Position numbers and translations under genes: made by a program | Assembly (NCBI GenBank): GCA_963693315.1 | Contig: OY856188.1 | Location: 159,055,577-159,119,576, forward strand | Length of the DNA stretch: 64,000 nt | Direction: 5' to 3' | DNA from: Diogma glabrata | Lineage: Eukaryota > Arthropoda > Insecta > Diptera > Cylindrotomidae | Shown here: one piece after another, positions 10,081-21,116 of the stretch | Layout of the letters: every line of letters begins with the position of its first letter | How positions within the stretch are numbered: the stretch's first letter is position 1 | The notes under the pieces: model-generated | Database searches by the model: none | What the model saw: the letters and a program-made list of their open reading frames with translations, nothing else | What the model was told of the DNA's origin: nothing

Positions 10081-11555
10081 TTAGTTTTGTTCGTCCCGAA
10101 CAATATCAGCTATTGCAATGGTACTGTTACCTTGGTACGGTGCCAACCTTTGCAGATGTATCACTTTCATCTTGGTACAGGGTCCCTTTTGGATGCGGTA
10201 GATAACGTCATTCAATCGTTTGATTATTTTATATGGACCTTAACAATCTGGCTGCAGCTTTGGTGATCTTCCCTTAGTTCTCCTGGGGTTGTATAGCCAT
10301 ACCAATTCTCCTTCTTGAAAACCGCCACTATTTGCAATTATGTCGTACCTGGTTTTCATTTTGTCACTGGCAATCTTAATGTGGTCTCGAGCCTGTTGAT
10401 GGATTTTATTCATCTTCTCCCTTAGTTTTCCGACATAATCTGTTTTCGTAGAAACCAGACCTCCAGGAATGCCGAACTCGATGTCACTAGGAAGATGTAG
10501 TTCTCTTCCGAACATGATATTCGCTGGCGTTTCACATGTCGTATCGTGCACTGCGCTACGATAGGCCATCAAGAATAACGGAAGATCCTTATCCTAATTT
10601 CTTTGGTTGGCTTCCACTACCTTCGACAAATGTTCTTCCATGGTTCGGTTGAACCGTTCTACCATGCCATCCGATTGTGGGTTCATAGGTGTAGTTCGCG
10701 TTTTTCTAATGTCCAGTGTTCTGCACAGCTCTTCCATCAGTTGAGATTCAAAATTCCTTCCCTGGTCCGTATGCAACTCGAGCGGTGTTCCATATCTGCA
10801 AACCCATTCATTGACTAATGTTTCAGCGACCGTAACTGCTTCCTGGTTCGGTATTGCATAAGCTTCCGGCCATTTTGTAAAGTAATCAATGACCACCATG
10901 ATGTATTTGTTACCTTTTGTCGTTTCCGGAAATGGCCCCGCGATGTCTATAGCAATTCTTTCCATTGGGGCGCCACATTGTACTGTTGCATCTCTCCTCG
11001 AGTTCTAGTTTTTGGTCCTTTGCTCGCTGCACAAGTATCGCATCGCCGACACCATTGCTCTACGTCGGTTCGATACCTTACCCAATAAAACCTCTCCCTT
11101 ACTTTGGCTAGGGTTTTATTGACTCCCAGGTGTCCTCCAGAAATACTTCCATGCAGCTTTCCCAGTACCTCTTCTACTCGACTTGATGGCAACACCAGCT
11201 GCTCCAACACTTTCTTTCCATCAGCGGACTCCCATTTTCTTTTTAGTATCCCGTTGTCCATCAATAGTGAGTCCCATTGCGCTCAGTAGCATTTCACCTC
11301 CGTACTTAAAGGTGCGACCTCTTTCCAATCGGAGCCATAGCTGGATCTTCTAGCTGCTCCCTTTTAATTGCCTCGGTACACCAATCGTCAGGAGTTTGGA
11401 ACTTGATTTGGTTCACTTTCATTGCCTCATTTCCCTCAGTTCTGCTACATGACTTGCACTCCTGCTACGGTTCCCTGCGAGCGGACTGTAGATCCATAGG
11501 TCGCTGGACTGTAGATCCATAGGTCGCTGTTTCAGATCCGGCTCGAAGGACCAAG
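10081..11555 (-). pseudogene. Gypsy pol 3' fragment: integrase, decayed
   Basis: Read right to left, a degenerate RNase H-integrase linker (11555-11265) has several stops. The zinc-binding part follows (11264-10947; HLGVNKTLAK, C..C in CRRCDTC). Then comes the catalytic core (10965-10594; D in AIDIAGPF, D in HTDQGRNFE, E in GMVERFNRTMEE), and then the C-terminal region (10572-10240; ETPANIMFGRELHLP, GELVWLYNP). An in-frame stop at 10240 follows CQPD-like sequence read in minus sense, after which the same frame continues (GPYKIIKRLNDV, VIHLQRLAPYQG) to the natural stop at 10081. The core and zinc pieces are in different frames, so at least two shifts are present. Gag, protease and RT are absent. 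A 23-base direct duplication ('GGACTGTAGATCCATAGG') at about 11482-11532 marks the broken 5' end. The family resembles mdg1/412-like Gypsy elements, but I am not certain. Confidence 0.85.
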
Positions 11556-12167
11556 TGTAATAAACTTCGTCCAGAATGGGTTAATTTAATTTAATCATAA
11601 ATAACCAATACGTTCCGCCTAAATGTTTTCTACATTCAGACTATGGCAAAGATGAATTAAAAGTTAACTCCCTTTAACTAATACAAGTTGCATAAATTAA
11701 TGTAAATTAAATTTTTACATTAATGAATTAAAAGGAGGAGTGGCCTATTGTTTCTAGAAACAACTACAGTGAGTACCAGAAGATTCTGCTTATTTGTTTT
11801 TGAATATAAATAAGCGAACAAAATATCAGACAGTCAGTTTAATTTTGCAATTAAAAGTGTAATAAACTTCGTCCAGAATGGGTTAATTTAATTTAATCAT
11901 AAATAACCAATACGTTCCGCCTAAATATTTTCTACATTCAGACTATGGCAAAGATGAATTAAAAGTTAACTCCCTTTGACTAATACAAGTTGCATAAATT
12001 AATGTAAATTAAATTTTTACATTAATGAATTAAAAGGAGGTGTGGCCTATTGTTTCTAGAAAATACACTGGCAACAAAAACTGAGTTACCAGACGTTTCT
12101 GCTTATTTGTTTTTGAATATAAATAAGCGAACAAAATATCAGATAGTCGGTTTTAATTTTGCAATAG
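11556..12167 (+). repeat. Two tandem 5'-half LTR copies
   Basis: Two partial copies (11556-11857 and 11858-12167) each start TGTAATAAACTTCGTCC and stop after 'TTTTGCAATTAAAAG' or 'TTTTGCAATAG'. The full LTR goes on with TGTTGATAAAT at that point. The next copy starts with TGT at the junction, so a TGT microhomology joins them. Both are in plus orientation, opposite to the pol fragment on the left. Confidence 0.85.
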
Positions 12168-12767
12168 TGTAATAAACTTCGTCCAGAATGGGTTAATTTA
12201 ATTTAATCATAAATAACCAATACGTTCCGCCTAAATGTTTTCTACATTCAGACTATGGCAAAGATGAATTAAAAGTTAACTCCCTTTAACTAATACAAGT
12301 TGCATAAATTAATGTAAATTAAATTTTTACATTAATGAATTAAAAGGAGGAGTGGCCTATTGTTTCTAGAAACAACTACAGTGAGTACCAGAAGATTCTG
12401 CTTATTTGTTTTTGAATATAAATAAGCGAACAAAATATCAGACAGTCAGTTTAATTTTGCAATTAAAAGTGTTGATAAATATTCGCAAGTATAAGGATTA
12501 ATCGGTGGTACTTGAGCCTGGGTACTAATAGAACTTAGTGGAATAGTAAATACAGATTTTACGATTCCGATATTATTGATTCAAATTGTGGAAAAGCGGT
12601 GAAGTTTATCGTGCATAAATTGGAGACCCTGGAATTTATTGCAATTAAAATCGGAAGTTGATGTAACTGGTTGATAAATAAAGTTTGAGATTTTGTTAAC
12701 TAAAGATCTGTATTTTTACTGTCGTATTTGCTCAATAATCGAAAAGAACCAACGAAGAGTCGTTACA
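12168..12767 (+). repeat. Full Gypsy LTR, plus orientation
   Basis: This is 600 bp with TG...CA termini, matching 9457-10069 in reverse complement. It contains 'GAATATAAATAAGCG', a possible TATA region, and 'AATAAAGTTTGAGA', a possible poly(A) signal. It is followed directly by a primer-binding-site-like GTGGTGTCAGAAGTGGGA at 12768, which marks it as a 5' LTR whose internal region has been lost after about 30 bases. Confidence 0.85.
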
Positions 12768-12785
12768 GTGGTGTCAGAAGTGGGA
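12768..12785 (+). other. Primer-binding-site-like sequence after LTR
   Basis: GTGGTGTCAGAAGTGGGA follows the CA end of the LTR. The position and 'TGG' start fit a tRNA primer-binding site of a Gypsy element. Which tRNA it pairs with was not worked out. Confidence 0.45.
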
Positions 12786-12789
12786 TTCG

Positions 12790-15020
12790 CAGTCCACACC
12801 TGTGGACACATCCACACGAATGCTGTGTGCTCCCAACAAACATTGAAAAAATGATGACACAGTAAACAGGTGTTCAGGAGACCCCGTACCACTTATCCTA
12901 ATATTGTCCAAAAACTAATCAGTTCTTTGTCATTTAAGTTTCCATCTTTTTCCAAAGTGTCATTAGAATTGATTAATGAATGAAGTCTGTATGCTCCCAA
13001 CAAACTTTAAAAACAAAGTGTGAAAAGTCAGTAGTTGTATGGTAGACCCTCCGCCACTTTGATCAATGTGTCCCAAAAGATGATAATTATCTTCTTACAC
13101 TAATTGGAACCCTATTCCATAAGTTTCATCATAATCACTTCATTATTGTAGGCTGTAGTGTGCATAAAGAAACTGAAAAAACTTCAAAAAAGTACAAAAA
13201 AAAATTTTTTACCGGAAGTGGAAAACCGAAAGTTGGGATGCAGAACTATTTTAAACCGTACTACATACTCATGTACCAAGTTTCATCCAATTCGCTTATC
13301 AGATACAGAAGTTATAGAGCTTTCAAAAAAACAGGTGCTCCAGGGACCCCCTACCACTTTGTTCACTATCGCTCAAAAACTAATCAGTTCTTTGCCATAC
13401 ATGTTTGCATCTTTTTCCAAAGTGTCATCAAAATTCGTTCACGAACGAATGCTGTGTGCTCCCAACAAACATTGAAAAAAGTGTGACACATTAACAAGTG
13501 TTCGGTAGGACTCCCACCACTTATTCCAATACTGTCCAAAAACTAATCAGTTCTTTGTTACTTAAGTCTCCATCTTTTTCCAAAGTGTCATTAAAATAAA
13601 TTAACGAATGAAGTCTGTATGCTCCCAACAAACTTAAAAAACAAAGTGTGAAAAGTCAGCATTTGTATGGTAGACCCCCCACCACTTTGATCAATGTGTC
13701 CTAAAACATGATAATTATCTTTTCACACTAATTGGAACCCTATTCCGTAAGTTTCATCATAATCGCTTCATTATTGTAGGCTGTAGTGTGCATAAAGACA
13801 CTGAAAAAACTTCAAAAAAGTACATAAAAAACTTTTTTACCGGAAGCGAAAAACCAAAAATTGGGATGCAGAACTATTGTAAACCGTACTAAATACTCAT
13901 GTACCAAGTTTCATCTAATTCGCTTATTAGGTACAGAAGTTATAGAGCTTTCAAAAAAACAGGTGCTCCAGGGACCCCCACCACTTTGTTCACTATCGCT
14001 CAAAAACTAATCAGTTCTTTGTCATACATGTTTGCATCTTTTTCCAAAGTGTCATCAAAATTCGTTCACGAACGAATGCTGTGTGCTCCCAACAAACATT
14101 GAAAAAAGTATGACACATTAAACAGGTATTCGGGAGGACCCCCACCACTTATTCCAATATTATCCAAAAACTAATCAGTTCTTTGTTACTTAAGTCTCCA
14201 TCTTTTTCCAAAGTGTCATTAAAATAAATTAATGAATGAAGTCTGTATGCTCCCAACAAACTTTAAAAACAAAGTGTGAAAAGTCAGCATTTGTATGGTA
14301 GATCCCCCACCACTTTGATCAATGTTTCCCAAAACATGATAATTATCTTTTCACACTAATTGGAACCCTATTCCATAAGTTTCATCATAATCACTTCATT
14401 ATTGTAGGCTGTAGTGTACATAAAGACACTGAAAAAACTTCAAAAAAGTACAAAAAAAATTTTTTTACCGGAAGTGAAAAACCGAAAGTTGGGATGCAGA
14501 ACTATTTTAAACCGTACTAAATACTCATGTACCAAGTTTCATCCAATTCGCTTATCAGGTACAGAAGTTATAAGCTTTCAAAAAAGGAGGTGCTCCAGGG
14601 ACCCCCCACCACTTTGTTCACTATCGCTCAAAAACTAATCAGTTCTTTGTCATACATGTTTGCATCTTTTTCCAAAGTGTCATCAAAATTCATTCACGAA
14701 TGAATGTTTTATGCTCCCAACAAACATAAAAACTTTGTGGAAAAAACCTGTTGTATGGTGGACCCCCCAACCCTTTATCCAATGTGCTCCAAAAGCTGAT
14801 AAAATCTTTCTCGTTTCATGAAAATCAATCGGTAATTGTAGGCTACAGTAGGGATAAACACCTGAAAAAAAAACTTTTTAACCGGAAGTGACAAACCGGA
14901 AGTGGGTATGCAGAAATCTTGGAAACAGTACTAAAACCTTATATACTAAGTTTCAATAAGATCATATCCCGCGATCAGAAGTTATTCAAGTGAACCTGTA
15001 TCATTTGCCAAAGTTTCATT
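12790..15020 (+). repeat. Tandem array, 628-bp higher-order unit with ~210-bp subrepeats
   Basis: The anchor GGCTGTAGTGT(G/A)CATAAAG occurs at 13151, 13779 and 14407, spacing 628 and 628. A shortened version is at about 14838. Inside each unit a shorter motif recurs about three times: 'CTCCCAACAAAC', then a CACCACTT block, then 'TTTTTCCAAAGTGTCAT'. Phrases such as 'CCAAGTTTCATCCAATTCG' and 'ACCGGAAGTG' resemble the 3' tails of insect non-LTR elements. Short frames in it repeat from unit to unit and are by-products of the periodicity; no gene is claimed. Confidence 0.85.
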
Positions 15021-15041
15021 AAGATCCTATGCAGAAAACTC

Positions 15042-15066
15042 ACCCACCCACCCACCCACCCACCCA
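15042..15066 (+). repeat. (CACC/CCCA)n microsatellite
   Basis: Six consecutive CCCA units are followed by CACACA and 'GACGTACACCAAA'. This is a typical tail at the end of the preceding array. Confidence 0.85.
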
Positions 15067-15370
15067 CACACAGACGTACACCAAATTTTTTTTTGGCTAT
15101 TTAGATAGAGGATGGTCCAAAACAAAAGCAAAAATAAAATTTGGGGTATGGAAGATTTTTTTTTCACGATAGATTGCATTACTTCACACAATTTAAAATT
15201 GTGGTGAAGTAAAAAACCTACCACAAAAAAATAATAGCTTCTCCCTCCCTGCTACTATATAAAAAGAAATAAGAAAAATGACAGATTAGGATTTGATTCT
15301 AGCCAAACATATAAATTTTAATCTTTTATCTATTAAAAATAAACTACACAATAATGAAAAGTTGGTCGCC
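15067..15370. other. Unassigned AT-rich spacer
   Basis: There is no gene. A short inverted repeat 'TTACTTCACACAATTTAAAA'/'TTTTAAATTGTGGTGAAGTAA'-like occurs near 15180-15210. Confidence 0.4.
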
Positions 15371-15377
15371 AGCTACA

Positions 15378-15650
15378 CGACTAGAAATTAGATCAGTATA
15401 GGGTCCGATCCGGATCAGGATTGCCTGAAGACTGATCAGGGATGAATCAGGCCTCCTGATCCGGACATGATGAAAAATCGTCACGCCATATATGATCCGT
15501 ACAGGATCCGTTTAAATGATCCATGCCGGATACATTTCAAAGATCCATTCCGGATCCATTTCAAAGATTCATTCCGGATCCATTTCAAAGATCTATTCCG
15601 GATCTATCTTAAGGATCCATGCCGAATCCATTCAACAGTTTGGGAAATTA
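15378..15650. repeat. GATCAGG-rich element with 24-bp tandem repeat
   Basis: The left end 'CGACTAGAAATTAGATCAG' resembles the reverse complement of 'CTAATTTCCAGTCG' at 18814. Within it, from about 15494 to 15637, a 24-base unit (ATTCCGGATCCATTTCAAAG plus ATCC or variant) is repeated about five times with substitutions. The many GATC palindromes are structural. The open frame across the tandem is a consequence of the 24-base period (8 codons) and not evidence for a protein. Confidence 0.65.
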
Positions 15651-15651
15651 A

Positions 15652-16047
15652 CTAATTAACTTATGCCACCATAAAGAAGACTTTAAGGTTGACGCTGAAT
15701 GGCATTTTCATGCTACCAGCCATGGAAAGGGACCTTGTGATGGAATTGGTAGTACACTGAAGCGTGCTGCACACCGTTATAGTATGGCGAGCGAAGATAA
15801 TATTATTGATACACCAAAAAAACTTTTCGAATGGGCTTTAAAATGGGTATCTACCATGAACTTTGGATACGCCGATAAAAATGAATATCAATTAACAAAA
15901 GAAAAATTACAAAATCGATATAAAAATGCGATTACTATAGGTGGAACTCAAAAATTTCATTCTTTTGTACCAGTAGATACTAAGACAATAAATGCAAAAA
16001 TGTTTTCCAACTCAAAAGAAACTTTTGAATGTAAAATAAGTAAATAA
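15652..16047 (+). pseudogene. C-terminal part of the unnamed multicopy family (SHGKGPCDGIG motif)
   Basis: The frame is open from 15652 to the TAA at 16047. The first 43 codons precede the first ATG (15784) and contain the most conserved part: CHHKEDF, then EWHFHATSHGKGPCDGIGST and LKRAAHRYS. The region after is Lys/Asn-rich (KKLFEWALKW, AKMFSNSKETFECKISK). 'W.F.ATSHGK...DGIGGT.KR' is, from memory, a hallmark of a widespread arthropod/cnidarian family with no known function. The copy lacks its N-terminal half. That half may be represented by 3067-3675 (inference). Related C-terminal ends follow at 16327 and 59235. It sits between GATCAGG MITE fragments. Confidence 0.6.
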
Positions 16048-16326
16048 TTTTTAATAACTATATTTATTTTCACATATATAATTTGTATGATATTTTAAAA
16101 ACTTTATTCAATAATAAAATATTTGTAATTAATGTTGAAAAACAATCTTTTACTTTATGATTCCATAATAACATAATACGAACATAATACTTCTCCAGTC
16201 AAAAGTTCCTAAATAGATTTAGTTGTTTATACGGCTTTTTTGTTTGCAGTCAAGACTGTCAAATTATTTTTTATAAGAGTGACAAGTGATTACTAAAAGT
16301 GATAAATAAACATTTTATTTTCTATG

Positions 16327-16520
16327 CCATCTAATACAAAGAAAATAATTGCAGAAGTGCTTTCCTATTCAAAAGAAACTTCTGTTTGTAAAATAAGTAA
16401 ATCATTTTTAACAATTGTATTTATTTTATTTATTGTACTACATATATAATTTTTATAATATTTTAAAAAGTTCATCTAATAATAAAATATTTGATATTTA
16501 ACATAAAAAAAATATCTCTT
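16327..16520 (+). pseudogene. Diverged second copy of the family C-terminus and 3' region
   Basis: In frame, 'NTKKIIAEVLSYSKETSVCK' parallels 'DTKTINAKMFSNSKETFECK' of the upstream copy. The following non-coding bases ('AAAATAAGTAA', 'ATATTTTAAAAA', 'AATAATAAAATATTTG') align with 16030-16160. The C-terminal exon and its 3' flank were therefore duplicated in tandem and diverged. The stop of the first copy is replaced by a readthrough codon here. Confidence 0.5.
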
Positions 16521-18350
16521 AGTTTATAACTCCATTTTTATAATTTTCCTTCAGAACAAAAAAAACTGATTCCCGACAGTCATATGCACAACGAATTTTA
16601 TCTTTAAAACAAAAAATAACACGTGTCCTCAACTTTCACAAGTGGTTAGATATAAAATAAGCTTCAATTTAGTTTAAAAAAAAAAAAAAAAGAGGCTATG
16701 CCATCTTTTTTTCAATTACACCGTTTTTTTCTTATGTTACACCGTTAAAAATTATTTCAAAAAATTAACAGTGTACATTTTTAAAAACTTTGTTCTAATA
16801 CCTATTCAACGACATATCATTTATGAAAATCGATTCAGTAGTTTTTCTACAATCGCTCGTCAAAATGCAGTCACATCACAAAATAACAAAAAATTGAGGG
16901 GCACCCTGTGAAGACCCCTGGTCGAAAAGAAAAATTCTAAGAGAACTTGTATTTTTTATTTATCAAAGACTATCTATAAACAAAAAATAACCAAAATTAA
17001 AAGGGGTCAAGTCAAAATTTCCCAAAAATTTGCTGAACTTGCGTGAAATTGCTCATATGTCAAATTCTTTTTGCCAAAACATTGTTCTGACATTTTTTGC
17101 TCTCAGATCAATTTATTATTTGACATTACGTGTTTTATTTGGTCAAAAAAAGTGAGTTTTCACCCTAAAAAGATTTTTTTGAATCTAGATTTTTAGCTAT
17201 AGAGCAAAACATAAAATACAATAAAAAAAAAGAAATACATATATCTCTCAAAATTAGTAAACAAACAAAACGCCACGCCAAAACGTAAGAATATGTGCTG
17301 CATAAATTGACAGCTACACATATGTAAATTTTACTATTATTTTAAGTAAAATTTACGTTTTATATGACTTTAATACTCGAAGTCATACGTAATTTTCAAA
17401 CTATGAAAACGTAAATTTAAAGATGCCTTAGTAAAAAGTACGTATCATATAAGCAATTTCCAGCATACTTAAGTTAATCTCTTTGGGTAAATAGTGGATT
17501 ATATTTACGCGTGTGTATAAGTATGTTTAGCACTATTTGCCATGTAAAATTAGCATTTTTCGACGGTTATGTTTTACAAAATTGTTAAGTAAATGTAATG
17601 ACCATTAGGTAACTTTGTTTTCATCTTTCAAAATTTACTGTTTCAGTAGTAAATTTATTTTCAAAAATTTTACAATTCCAATTTTGCTTTATTAACGTGG
17701 TACAGGATAATATTACTTAAATTATCAATACTTTGCACTAGTAAATTTTAGAAAAACGTACGTTATGTTTACAATTTTGGAGTTACTATAGCGCATAAGT
17801 AACAAACGCATCGTTTTTTTTTCTGAGTGGCAGTAAGTTTGTTAATTATTTCTTATTTTTATTTTATTTAGTCCAAGTTTTGGCATTATTGATGATTTTT
17901 CCAATGGTATCATAAAACTCTTTGTCACATAGGCTCTTATGAAGGTATGGATCCAAGTTTGGATTCGAAAACTAACTTCACCCATACCTGCTTTAGATCA
18001 CTTGTCATATTTCAAATAGAATAGTTTTTGAGCAAGATAATAAATATTTCACCAATTACTGCTAACAAAAAACATCTGGAAATTCTTGAGTAAAGAGGAG
18101 ATGCAAGATAAAAATTTAAATTATATGCTTTAAGGTTAATAAGCAAGATCCCTCACAACTGTAAGTTTGACAATGCTGTTTTCGATTCTACAATAAATTT
18201 GTACTTATAAGTACAAAGTATTAAGCAATTAAATAGATTCAGTCTACAGTTAATTATTACAGTTAAGTATATTATAATTAACTTTTTAAAAAGTTATTAA
18301 AAATTCGTGAAGAATGAGAAAACTTTTTGCACAAAAAAATTTTAAGTTAA
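16521..18350. other. 1.8 kb without recognised gene
   Basis: This stretch is AT-rich. 'CACCCTGTGAAGACCCC' and 'CAAGTCAAAATTTCCC' around 16905-17020 look like an old repeat tail. From about 17270 to 17830 many short direct and inverted copies of 'GTAAATTT' occur, consistent with a decayed MITE. No frame longer than about 60 codons looks real. Confidence 0.4.
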
Positions 18351-18828
18351 GTCGAGCAGAAATTTGTCAGGGCTCAAGCAAGGCCCTGATCAGGTTTGCC
18401 CTAACCCGGATCAGGCATTGGTAGGACAGCCTGATTGGGCCCTGATCATGAGTGTAGGACTGACCAGGCCCCTTGTAGGACTGACCAGGCCCTGATCACG
18501 ACCTGACTGTATTCAGGTTTTCCCTAACTAATTTCTGCTCGGGTAAATGTACGGATAAAGGATAAAGTACTGCACGCTGATCAGTAACTGATCAGATAGC
18601 CGGATCAACGGATAAAGTACTGCACGCTGATCAGTAACTGATCAGATAGCCGGATCAAGGGAAACGGTACTGTACGCTGATCAGGAACTGATCAGATAAC
18701 CGGATCAAGGGAAACGGTACTGTACGCTGATCAGGAACTGATCAGATGGCCGTATTACGGAAAATCTGATCCGGATCTGATCATAATCCGGGTTCCCTGA
18801 ACTAATTTCCAGTCGGGTAGTTTTCATA
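18351..18828. repeat. GATCAGG-rich MITE with TIRs and four 50-bp tandem repeats
   Basis: The first part (18351-18543) has ends CGAGCAGAAATT and AATTTCTGCTCG with internal 'GGCCCTGATCA' palindromes. From 18561 a unit of exactly 50 bases (GATAAAGTACTGCACGCTGA..., later GAAACGGTACTGTACGCTGA...) is repeated four times at 18561, 18611, 18661 and 18711. The right end 'CTAATTTCCAGTCGGG' pairs with the left end of the 15378 element. The whole is a non-coding palindrome-rich transposon relic, or two fused ones. Confidence 0.65.
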
Positions 18829-20214
18829 ATATACTTTCAGGATGTATACATAACTTAAATATTTGCACATGGGCATTATAAAATAATAAAATATTCACTA
18901 TTATAAAATCACTGGAAATAACACAATAAATGTAAAATACTCTCGTAATTATTTTCATTCATTTTATAAAAATTAGCACAACTAAAAATAATAGATTGTA
19001 CTTTTTGTTTCGTTTTAAATTATTCAATTGTTTTTAATTTATAATTTAATACAATAATTGGTTGTTGTAAATAAACAGAAATGCAAATGGCGAATTGAGA
19101 AATTGAATATGACATATTAGCAAACACTTTGAATAAATATCTAAGGAAGAGTAACTAGACATTTTGAGTGAAGCATCTAATTTTTAGTATTGGTGAAGTT
19201 TGATAGTGTTTGCACTCTAGCGGGGTGGTACTGTTTACAATTTGCATATTTATATTTTCAAAACAAACAAAAGAATTAAATGTTACATATAAATTTAAAG
19301 GCCTAATATGTTTGAATCAAATATTTCCTTATATTTCCAAATATAAATATTTTTAATTATCCATACAACACAAATTTTAATGATATTGAATTACTTTAAG
19401 AACACCTTATATTCGGCTGTAATAGCGTTTGAAATTTAGTTTGACAACGATGGATTAAGAAAAATTACATTTATGTAGGGTAATAAAATATAAAATTTAA
19501 CTAGGAAATATCAGTTTTTGTAAAGCAAAGACTTTATGTTTTTGTTAAAACATCATTCTAAACCCTTTTTATGCGTAGTATTAGTTAATATATTCTAGTC
19601 ATTGATATGAAATTCGATGATCAAATTTCAGTGTATTTAAGATTATTTGTACATATTTTAATGCAACACTTCATTTTTATGAATAAACTACTGCTCAAAT
19701 ACTAATAATTATTTTGTAAAACATTAATTTAAACTTTAATTTTTATAAATTTTGTTTAATTTGAATATATTAAAGTAGAATTTCGGATAAAAGTTATCAT
19801 TTTATTTTAAAATACAAAACGAAATATGTCAAATGTCATGGATGAAGAACGCACAGCTATACAAATTACATACTTCAAAAAATATTCGTGTAGCCACACG
19901 TAATTATTCTTCCTTATATATTTATTCAATGAGCAAACACGATTTCTTATGTCTCTCTTCATACAATTTTGAAGTTATGTTCTCTCTATATTTATATACA
20001 CTCTAAGGTTAAAATCGATTAAAATACTTAGATTTGTCTTACTGAAAAAGTCAGTCTTATTTGAACTAGCAAATCATTGCGATATAAAATAATAAAAATA
20101 TAAAATATATAAAAATATAAATTGTGAATTGTTTTATTATATTTAGTCAGTTGAGTGATATAGTGAAAGCTAAAGATATAGTGTTTAGTTATAGTGAGAA
20201 CTAAATACATAATA
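18829..20214. other. 1.4 kb without recognised gene
   Basis: This is uniformly AT-rich with no open frames of note and no clear repeat structure. The ATG at 19826 opens only a short frame. Confidence 0.4.
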
Positions 20215-20505
20215 GTTATATGCCCCAACAAAAGTGGGGCAATATATATCGTAGGCAAGATCTTAAGCGGTAGATGTGCCAAAACATTTTTTTTTAAATT
20301 TAGTCGATTTAAAAAAAAAACGGGGGAAAATGTGAACTCGTGTTTTTTTGAGTTTTTTGTTCGATTATTTTGTTTTTTCGAATTATATTTGTATCACAAT
20401 TCAAAGTCAATTGAATTAATAAATCAAACTCTGAAATAATGTGTTGTAGTTATTTTGTTCGGAGGTCTATTTACAATTTCTATTTAACATGTCCAAATTC
20501 CGGCG
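20215..20505 (+). repeat. Dispersed repeat family ('AATAATGTGTTGTAG'), copy 1
   Basis: It contains 'GTGGGGCAATATATATCGT', 'GTAGATGTGCC', 'GGGGAAAATGTGA', 'AATCAAACTCTGAAATAATG' and 'TTTACAATTTCTATT' in this order. The same order recurs at 37305-37438 (part), 37795-38020 and 48910-49165. No coding capacity. It looks like an interspersed non-autonomous repeat. Confidence 0.65.
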
Positions 20506-20617
20506 ATTGCTAGGCGATTCCTAGTTTGTATAAAACTACAAAACCCGTCTACTATGCTATGATGAACATTAAAAATAATAATTTCTATTCTCTTTAAATG
20601 ATTAGATATATTTTTAA

Positions 20618-20734
20618 CACTGGGTGCCAATTAGCTGCTAAATTGTGCTAAACTGCTAAAACTAAATTTGATTTTACAGAATCCTCCAACTATAATTTTG
20701 AAATCCTAAAAAAATCCTCCAATTTTAATTTAGT
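20618..20734 (+). repeat. Truncated hairpin-MITE copy (5' end only)
   Basis: It starts CACTGGGTGCCAATTAGCTG, like the full copy that begins at 20739, but stops after about 115 bases. Confidence 0.6.
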
Positions 20735-20738
20735 CTAA

Positions 20739-21063
20739 CACTGGGTTCCAATTAGCTGCTAAATTGTACTAAACTGCTAAATCTAAATTTGATTTAACAA
20801 AATCACCCAGTTTTAGTTTAAATTTATATGAATAAGTGGTCTGAGATTGATGCTAAATTGTACTAAACGTGCTAAATAAATTTAGTCAACTTTTTATTTG
20901 ACTAAATCATTATTTGGTTTCTAAATAATTGTAAAGCAACCGATGTTTTTATCAATTTCAGACCACTTATTCATATAAATTTAAATTAAAAATGGGCGAT
21001 TTTGTTAAATCAAATTTAGATTTAGCAGTTTAGTACAATTTAGCAGCTAATTGGAACCCAGTG
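20739..21063. mobile_element. Hairpin MITE, complete copy A
   Basis: The left end CACTGGGTTCCAATTAGCTG and right end CAGCTAATTGGAACCCAGTG are reverse complements. Complementarity continues inward for most of the 325 bases (for example TTTAAATTTATATGAATAAG on the left and the matching arm near 20965). It has no coding capacity. Copies B and C follow head to tail. Confidence 0.8.
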
Positions 21064-21116
21064 TTAGACTGCATTTCAATTTATGCGAAATTGTTCTAAA
21101 CGAGCTAAATCAATTT
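21064..21116. repeat. Hairpin MITE copy B, left part
   Basis: 'GACTGCATTTCAATT' to 'TAAATCAATTT' matches the left part of the MITE family. It is interrupted at 21117 by the Penelope-like element and resumes at 23143. The last 11 bases (21106-21116) are repeated at 23143-23153 as a target duplication. Confidence 0.75.

Noticed and set aside
13158..14638. Repeated ~70-105 aa frames as a small gene family
   Set aside because: They are the same piece of the 628-bp tandem unit in shifted frames, with no conserved domain.
12790..15066. CRISPR array
   Set aside because: The repeats are long, adjacent and spacer-free, in a eukaryotic context.
15467..15655. Arg-Ile-His repeat peptide as a coding gene
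   Set aside because: The frame spans a 24-bp tandem (8 codons) in a MITE; stops are absent only because of the period.
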